Source of the DNA: Halegenticoccus soli
GTDB lineage: Archaea > Halobacteriota > Halobacteria > Halobacteriales > Haloferacaceae
Length of the DNA: 64,000 nt
Reading direction: 5' to 3'
NCBI RefSeq assembly: GCF_002844195.1
Contig: NZ_PEND01000004.1
Location: forward strand, 124,001 to 188,000
Within the stretch, counting starts at the first letter, position 1; each line of letters starts with the position of its first letter. This document shows positions 60,171 to 64,000 of this stretch, piece after piece. Made by a program: the position numbers and the translations under genes. Below the pieces are notes generated by a model. It was given only the letters and a program-made list of their open reading frames with translations. It had not been told where the DNA came from and did no database searches.

Positions 60171-62851
60171 GATTCGACCGCGTCCGGCTCGCGAACTTCA
60201 AGCCGTACGAGGACACCGACCTCCTGCTGCGAGACGGGGTGACGGTCATCCACGGGCTGAACGGCAGCGGAAAGTCCTCGCTGCTCGAAGCGTGCTTCTT
60301 CGCCCTCTACGGGTCGAAGGCGCTCGACGGGACGCTCGACGACGTCATCACGACCGGGGAGGAGGACGCAGAAATCGAGCTGTGGTTCACGCACGACGAC
60401 GACGAGTACCACCTCGAACGCCGGCTGCGACGGTCGGACGACCGAACGCTGACGGCGAAGTGCGTCCTCTCGGGCCCCGACGCGACGATCGAGGGGGCCC
60501 GCGACGTCCGGCAGTTCGTCACGGACACGCTCCGGATGGACGCCGAGGCGTTCGTCAACTGCGCGTACGTCCGCCAGGGCGAGGTGAACAAACTCATCAA
60601 CGCCACGCCCGGCCAGCGCCAGGACATGATCGACGATCTCCTCCAGCTCGGAAAGCTGGAGGCGTACCGCGAGCGGGCGTCCGACGCCCGCCTCGGGGTG
60701 AACGACGTCCTCGCGGACAAGCGCGGGCGGCTCTCCGAACTCGACTCCCAGATCGAGGCGAAGGAGGACGCGGGCCTGCACGACCGCCTCAACGCCCTCC
60801 GGACCGACCTGAAGGAGGTCGACGCCGACATCGACCGCTACGAGGAGCAGCGGCGGAAGGCCGAGAACAGCCGAGACGCGGCCCGGGAGGTCCTCGACGG
60901 GCACGAGGAGAAGCGCGCGGAGCTCGCCGACCTCTCCGAGGAAATCGAGGCGCTCGAGGGCGACATCGCCGAGACGGAGCGGGAGCGGGAACGCCTCCGC
61001 GACGAGCTCCGCGACGTCCGCGAGCGCCTCGCTGACCTCGACGGCGCGATCGCCGAGCGGCTGTCGGAGACGCCGCTGGAAGCGGCCGAGGCGGCCGCCA
61101 TCGAGACGCGACGCGAGACGCTGGACGAGCGGGAGTCGGATCTCGACGCCGGGCTGGCCGACCTGCGGACGCGGGTCACGATGCTCTCGAACCAGGCCGA
61201 GAAACTCGGCGAGCGGGCCGACGAGTTCGAAAAACGCGCGGCGAGCAAGCGCGACCGGGCGGCCGAACTCGCTGACGCCGTCGAAGCGGCCGAGGCCGAA
61301 CTCGAACGGCGTCGGGAGGCGCTCGACGACCTCGACGCGGAGCTGGACGACCTCGAAGCGACGTTCGACGACGCGCCGGTCGACCTCGGCGGGGCGGCCG
61401 AGCGCGAGACCGAACTCCGGGAAACTCTGTCGACGGTCCGCGACGAGGAGACGGAGACGAAGGCGGCGCTCGAAAGCGCGCGCGACCGCGTCGAGGAGGC
61501 CGAGGCGCTGCTCGCCGAGGGCAAGTGCCCCGAGTGCGGCCAGCCCGTCGACGGCTCGCCGCACGTCGATTCCGTCGACGAGGACAGAGAACGGGTCGCC
61601 TCCCTCGAAGCCGACCTCGAAGCCGTCCGGGAGCGCCGGGCGGATCTGGAGGCGGCCATCGAGGAGACGGTCGCCCTCGTCGACGCCGAAGACCGGGTTC
61701 GCGAACTCCGGAACGGCCGCGAGATGTTCGAAGAACGCGTCGAGGAGAAGGCACGCGAGATCAGCGAAAAGCGGGAGCAGATCGACGAACTCCGCGAGGA
61801 CGCCGAGGAGCTGACAGTCGAGGCCGAGTCGAAGCGGGAGGTCGCCGCCGAAAAGGCGGCGGAGGCCGAGGACGCGCGCGAGGAAGTCGCGGAGCTCGAA
61901 GCCGACCTGGAGGCGGTTTCCGACGCCCGCGACCGGCTCGACCGTCTCTCGGAGCTCCTCTCGGAGCGCGACGACGCCGAGGATCGCGCCGAGCGCCTCG
62001 GCGAGAGGCGCGAGAGCCTCGCCGACCTCAACGACGAGCGCCGCGAGCGACTCGCCGAGAAGCGCTCTCGTCGGGCGGAGCTCCGCGAGGCCGTCGACGA
62101 GGAGCAGATCCGACGGGCCCGCGAGCAGAAGGAAAAGGCCGAGGAGTACCTCGAACGGGTCGAAGACGAGCTGGATCGCCTGACCGAAACGCGGGACGAG
62201 CTTCAGAGCGCCGTCGGCGGGGTCAAACAGGACCTCGCGCAGCTGGAGGAACTGCGGGCGCAGCGCGAGGAGCTCTCGGAGCGCGTCGACGCGCTCGAAT
62301 CGCTTCACGACGAGACGGAGGAGCTGGAGCGTATGTACGGCGACCTCCGCGCGGAGCTCCGGCGGCGGAACGTCGAGAGCCTCGAACGGATGCTGAACGA
62401 GACGTTCGATCTGGTCTACGGCAACGACGCCTACTCGCGCATCCGGCTCGACGGGGAGTACGAGCTCACCGTCTTCCAGAAGGACAGGACCGCGCTCGAC
62501 CCCGAGCAGCTCTCGGGCGGCGAGCGCGCGCTGTTCAACCTCAGCCTCCGCTGTGCGATCTACCGGCTGCTCGCGGAGGGGATCGACGGGGCCGCGCCCA
62601 TGCCCCCGCTGATCCTCGACGAGCCGACGGTCTTCCTCGACTCCGGGCACGTCTCCCGACTCGTCGGCCTGGTGGAGGAGATGCGCGGACTCGGCGTCCG
62701 ACAGATCGTCATCGTCAGCCACGACGAGGAACTCGTCGGGGCCGCGGACGACCTCGTCACGGTCGAGAAGGACGCGACGACGAACCGCTCGTCCGTCCGA
62801 CGCGAGGACGCCGCGGCGCTCGTCGGGCTCGAATCCCCCGCCGACGACTGA
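60167..62851 (+). CDS. rad50: DNA double-strand break repair ATPase Rad50
   Basis: This 894-residue SMC-like ATPase has Walker [10 protein letters not shown] near residue 33, long antiparallel coiled coils, the zinc hook CPECG (near residues 453-456), the signature [13 protein letters not shown] and Walker [12 protein letters not shown] followed by VSHDEEL. It bridges DNA ends and controls Mre11. The start is GTG at 60167, overlapping the mre11 stop (GTGA), which gives the expected N-terminus [15 protein letters not shown]. Confidence 0.96.
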   Translation: MRFDRVRLANFKPYEDTDLLLRDGVTVIHGLNGSGKSSLLEACFFALYGSKALDGTLDDVITTGEEDAEIELWFTHDDDEYHLERRLRRSDDRTLTAKCVLSGPDATIEGARDVRQFVTDTLRMDAEAFVNCAYVRQGEVNKLINATPGQRQDMIDDLLQLGKLEAYRERASDARLGVNDVLADKRGRLSELDSQIEAKEDAGLHDRLNALRTDLKEVDADIDRYEEQRRKAENSRDAAREVLDGHEEKRAELADLSEEIEALEGDIAETERERERLRDELRDVRERLADLDGAIAERLSETPLEAAEAAAIETRRETLDERESDLDAGLADLRTRVTMLSNQAEKLGERADEFEKRAASKRDRAAELADAVEAAEAELERRREALDDLDAELDDLEATFDDAPVDLGGAAERETELRETLSTVRDEETETKAALESARDRVEEAEALLAEGKCPECGQPVDGSPHVDSVDEDRERVASLEADLEAVRERRADLEAAIEETVALVDAEDRVRELRNGREMFEERVEEKAREISEKREQIDELREDAEELTVEAESKREVAAEKAAEAEDAREEVAELEADLEAVSDARDRLDRLSELLSERDDAEDRAERLGERRESLADLNDERRERLAEKRSRRAELREAVDEEQIRRAREQKEKAEEYLERVEDELDRLTETRDELQSAVGGVKQDLAQLEELRAQREELSERVDALESLHDETEELERMYGDLRAELRRRNVESLERMLNETFDLVYGNDAYSRIRLDGEYELTVFQKDRTALDPEQLSGGERALFNLSLRCAIYRLLAEGIDGAAPMPPLILDEPTVFLDSGHVSRLVGLVEEMRGLGVRQIVIVSHDEELVGAADDLVTVEKDATTNRSSVRREDAAALVGLESPADD

Positions 62852-62852
62852 A

Positions 62853-63275
62853 CTACCGCCGGATCGCCGCGACCGCGTCGGTCGCGAGAGCGGTCGCGTC
62901 GTACCCGCGCTCGCCGTACACCCGGGTCTCCTCGACCAGCCCGGCCGCGCGGAACTCCGCGATGACGCCGTGGAGGTCGCTCTCGCAGAGGTCGTACGCG
63001 TCGAGCAGTTCGACCGCCGACAGGGGACCGCGGTCCACGAGTTCGACGAGCAGCCCGAGCGCGCGGTCGTTCGGCGCCGCGGTGATCAGCCGTCTGACGG
63101 CCGCGGGCACTCCCGCGGCGGCGGTGGCGAGCGGCGATTCGCCGTCGACCGCTTCGAGGTCCTCGTTGCCGACGTACCGTTCGGCCCCCGTCTCGGGGTC
63201 GCGCACGAGACTCGACGAGCCGGACCGCTTGAGGAGGAGATACCGCTTCCCCGACGAATCCCGTACCGTTCGCAT
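62853..63275 (-). CDS. Small winged-helix-like protein after rad50
   Basis: This 140-residue protein has a basic N-terminal strand region (MRTVRDSSGKRYLLLKRSG) and a helical C-terminal half that reads as a winged helix: ALGLLVELVDRGPLSAVELL, YDLCESDLHGVIAEFRAAGL, VEETRVYGERGYDATALATD. Its stop lies two bases past the rad50 stop on the opposite strand (convergent). The ATG at 63275 removes a Pro/Arg-rich upstream in-frame extension. It may regulate the repair operon, but that is a guess. Confidence 0.75.
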   Translation of the reverse strand: MRTVRDSSGKRYLLLKRSGSSSLVRDPETGAERYVGNEDLEAVDGESPLATAAAGVPAAVRRLITAAPNDRALGLLVELVDRGPLSAVELLDAYDLCESDLHGVIAEFRAAGLVEETRVYGERGYDATALATDAVAAIRR

Positions 63276-63300
63276 GTGGACGGACAGGCCCCGCGGGGGG

Positions 63301-63792
63301 TTAGGAGTTCCGCTCGTCCGCCGCCGATCGGTCGTCCGAAGCCGGCGCGTCGTCGGCCCGACGGGCGGCGTCCGAGACGCCCTCGTTCCCGTCCGGGTCG
63401 TCCCCATCCGCGTCTGTCCCGTCCGCGCCGTCCCGGCTCCGTCTGAACTCGCGGTAGATCTGATAGGTCCGTACCAGGGCGAGCGTCCCCCCGACCACCA
63501 GTCCGCCCCCGATGGTCCACTGGTCGCGGAAGTAGACGAGCATCAGTCCGAGGCAGAGCGCAAACAGCCCCAGGTTGACGAAGACGACGCTGGCCCAGAA
63601 CGGTCCGGCGATCTCCCGGACGGCCTCCGGCCGCGGCTTCGGCTCGGAGACGCGGGGATCAGGTACCGACGGGACCGTCGGAAGCTCCCGCTCCGGATCG
63701 CTCCACCGGGCTTCGGGGTCGGGCTCGTCCGGCTCGTCCGGCCAGGGATCGTCCCCGTCCCCGGGCTCGTCGGACCACGGGTCGGCGGTCAC
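63301..63792 (-). CDS. Two-helix membrane protein with Pro/Asp-rich N-terminus
   Basis: This 163-residue protein has a disordered acidic N-terminus (many DEPDEPDPEA-type repeats), two transmembrane helices (about residues 66-86 and 91-108) and an acidic tail. It starts 40 bases after the next leftward gene upstream. The composition is typical of haloarchaeal membrane anchors. No function is visible. Confidence 0.7.
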   Translation of the reverse strand: MTADPWSDEPGDGDDPWPDEPDEPDPEARWSDPERELPTVPSVPDPRVSEPKPRPEAVREIAGPFWASVVFVNLGLFALCLGLMLVYFRDQWTIGGGLVVGGTLALVRTYQIYREFRRSRDGADGTDADGDDPDGNEGVSDAARRADDAPASDDRSAADERNS

Positions 63793-63832
63793 GGTCGAAC
63801 CGTCGATCGGCAGCGGGGAAAAGCGTTCGACT

Positions 63833-64000
63833 TCAGGCGCACTCCTTCAGCGGGACGGTTCGCGCCGCCTGCATCCACGCCAGCGGGTTGTCGGCGTCGT
63901 AGAACACCACGCCGCCGTCCGTCTCGTAGGACTCGATCGTCTCGACGCCGTCGGGCACCTTCGGCGGTTCGTCGGACGCGTCGATCCCCCTCTCCTCGTC
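63833..64000 (-). CDS. Small protein, C-terminal part (cut by window edge)
   Basis: The minus strand is open from the window edge to a TGA at 63833-63835 and reads PDGVETIESYETDGGVVFYD, then ADNPLAWMQAARTVPLKECA at the C-terminus. This short beta/alpha ending is acidic and looks coding; the start lies beyond the right edge. I recognise no family with confidence. It precedes the membrane-protein gene at 63301-63792 on the same strand by 41 bases and may share its transcript. Confidence 0.6.
   Translation of the reverse strand, partial: DEERGIDASDEPPKVPDGVETIESYETDGGVVFYDADNPLAWMQAARTVPLKECA

Overview
The window is chromosomal DNA from a halophilic archaeon (class Halobacteria). The GC content is high, and nearly every protein is rich in Asp and Glu and poor in Lys. 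Many genes begin 22-35 nt after a TATA-like AT-rich box with almost no leader. The gene set includes aCPSF1/FttA, PAN, Mre11-Rad50, archaeal-type ProRS, halocyanin, DUF371 and DUF373 proteins and F420-type oxidoreductases. The stretch from about 48 kb to 63 kb resembles, from memory, a conserved haloarchaeal neighbourhood (NAD kinase-like, cytochrome b cluster, endonuclease III, PAN, wHTH, mre11-rad50). The genus cannot be fixed from sequence alone. I saw no rRNA, tRNA, CRISPR array, insertion sequence or replication origin.

Layout. 0-16 kb is a carbon and acyl-CoA block: the N-terminus of a thiolase-like protein, an acyl-CoA ligase, a sodium:solute symporter, acetyl-CoA synthetase, a zinc alcohol dehydrogenase, an acyl-CoA dehydrogenase, a winged-helix regulator, a CHY zinc-finger protein, a 5'-truncated MaoC remnant, an F420/LLM oxidoreductase, a two-gene TAXI-TRAP transporter and the large subunit of methylmalonyl-CoA mutase. 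Together they suggest uptake, activation and oxidation of small carboxylates. 16-19.4 kb holds a NuoCD gene with no other nuo gene near it, a ferredoxin-reductase-like flavoprotein, and a coupled zinc-protein/winged-helix pair. 19.6-22.2 kb is the korAB 2-oxoacid:ferredoxin oxidoreductase operon. 22.25-23.2 kb is an AT-richer patch with one short and one complete small lipoprotein.

23-34 kb is mostly housekeeping: geranylgeranyl-reductase-type flavoprotein, aldo/keto reductase, membrane proteins, DUF373, SppA protease, coiled-coil protein, DUF371, TOBE protein, a first endonuclease III, a secreted protein and methylglyoxal synthase. 34-45.5 kb carries FttA, an NSS transporter with a one-base-overlapping small partner, ProRS, a tandem-repeat and hairpin intergenic region, and the 1539-residue glutamate synthase. 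45.5-50.6 kb holds a flavin-pocket protein, a lipoprotein, an M28 peptidase, a degenerate NAD kinase and a glycosyltransferase.

50.6-55.3 kb is a respiratory cluster read mostly leftward: a membrane protein, a membrane-anchored halocyanin, a small membrane protein, a split b6-like cytochrome b (petB, petD) and two more small membrane proteins. No Rieske gene is visible. 55.3-64 kb carries a Glu-rich protein, a second endonuclease III, PAN, a wHTH regulator, and an overlapping operon of a small helical protein, mre11 and rad50, followed by three leftward genes, the last cut by the window edge.

I do not see an obviously new multi-gene system. The features most worth a second look are the lone NuoCD beside a flavin reductase, the Rieske-free cytochrome b/halocyanin cluster, the NSS transporter with a small partner, the repeat/hairpin region before gltB, the lipoprotein patch at 22.5 kb, candidate upstream ORFs, and echoes of gene 3' ends just past two stop codons.
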